DNA of 12,596 nt from Chloroflexota bacterium (GTDB lineage Bacteria > Chloroflexota > Anaerolineae > B4-G1). The notes below the pieces were generated by a model. That model was given only the letters and a program-made list of their open reading frames with translations. It did no database searches and had not been told where the DNA came from. The DNA lies in contig DSAR01000422.1 of assembly GCA_011046405.1 (NCBI GenBank), positions 1 to 12,596 on the forward strand, written 5' to 3'. Below are positions 12,590 to 12,596 of the stretch, piece after piece. Made by a program: the position numbers and the translations under genes. Within the stretch, counting starts at the first letter, position 1, and each line of letters begins with the position of its first letter.

Positions 12590-12596
12590 GGGCTCC

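Overview
The window looks like chromosomal DNA of a GC-rich anaerobic or facultative bacterium. The Chloroflexota (Anaerolineae-like lineages) are the most likely home. This rests on the group 3b hydrogenase set, the MscL with a C-terminal zinc ribbon, the DUF5615-type remnant and the abundance of small palindromic repeats. It is an inference from gene style, because no rRNA or other phylogenetic marker is present.

Positions 1-282 hold a 19-bp tandem repeat array, further palindromes and a good sigma70-type promoter for a SAM-dependent methyltransferase (283-993). Directly after its stop codon lies a 132-bp MITE-like element with terminal inverted repeats, an 8-bp target duplication and a perfect 26-bp internal hairpin.

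Positions 1155-7695 form the core, a [NiFe]-hydrogenase locus. It runs hypA (nickel delivery), then hydB-hydG-hydD-hydA (group 3b NAD(P)H-linked cytoplasmic hydrogenase/sulfhydrogenase), a maturation endopeptidase, a stand-alone receiver-domain response regulator, and hypB-hypC. HydB and HydG form the diaphorase half, with FeS clusters and an FAD/NAD(P)/[2Fe-2S] subunit. HydD and HydA form the hydrogenase half. HypA/HypB load nickel, HypC helps build the Fe(CN)2CO centre, and the endopeptidase removes the HydA tail after nickel insertion. HypD, HypE and HypF, which are needed to finish the cofactor, are not here. A 19-codon fragment resembling the start of a DUF5615 (PIN-like) protein is wedged between hypA and hydB. 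A hairpin terminator after the response regulator overlaps the promoter of hypB.

Positions 7696-8173 are non-coding. Two terminator-like hairpins follow hypC, then comes a strong promoter, then two adjacent MITE-like elements flanked by three copies of TCTTATCAG. The elements sit between the promoter and mscL, so they would be transcribed as leader RNA. A near-identical copy of the first element's core closes the window (12497-12589).

Positions 8174-11112 hold a probable operon of mscL (mechanosensitive channel with a zinc-ribbon tail), a gamma-glutamyltranspeptidase-family hydrolase and a membrane-anchored L,D-transpeptidase-like protein. This suggests a cell-envelope theme. On the opposite strand, converging with it, is rimO (ribosomal protein S12 methylthiotransferase). 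No wholly new system is evident. The most notable points are the layered mobile repeats in regulatory positions and the toxin-like remnant inside the hydrogenase locus.
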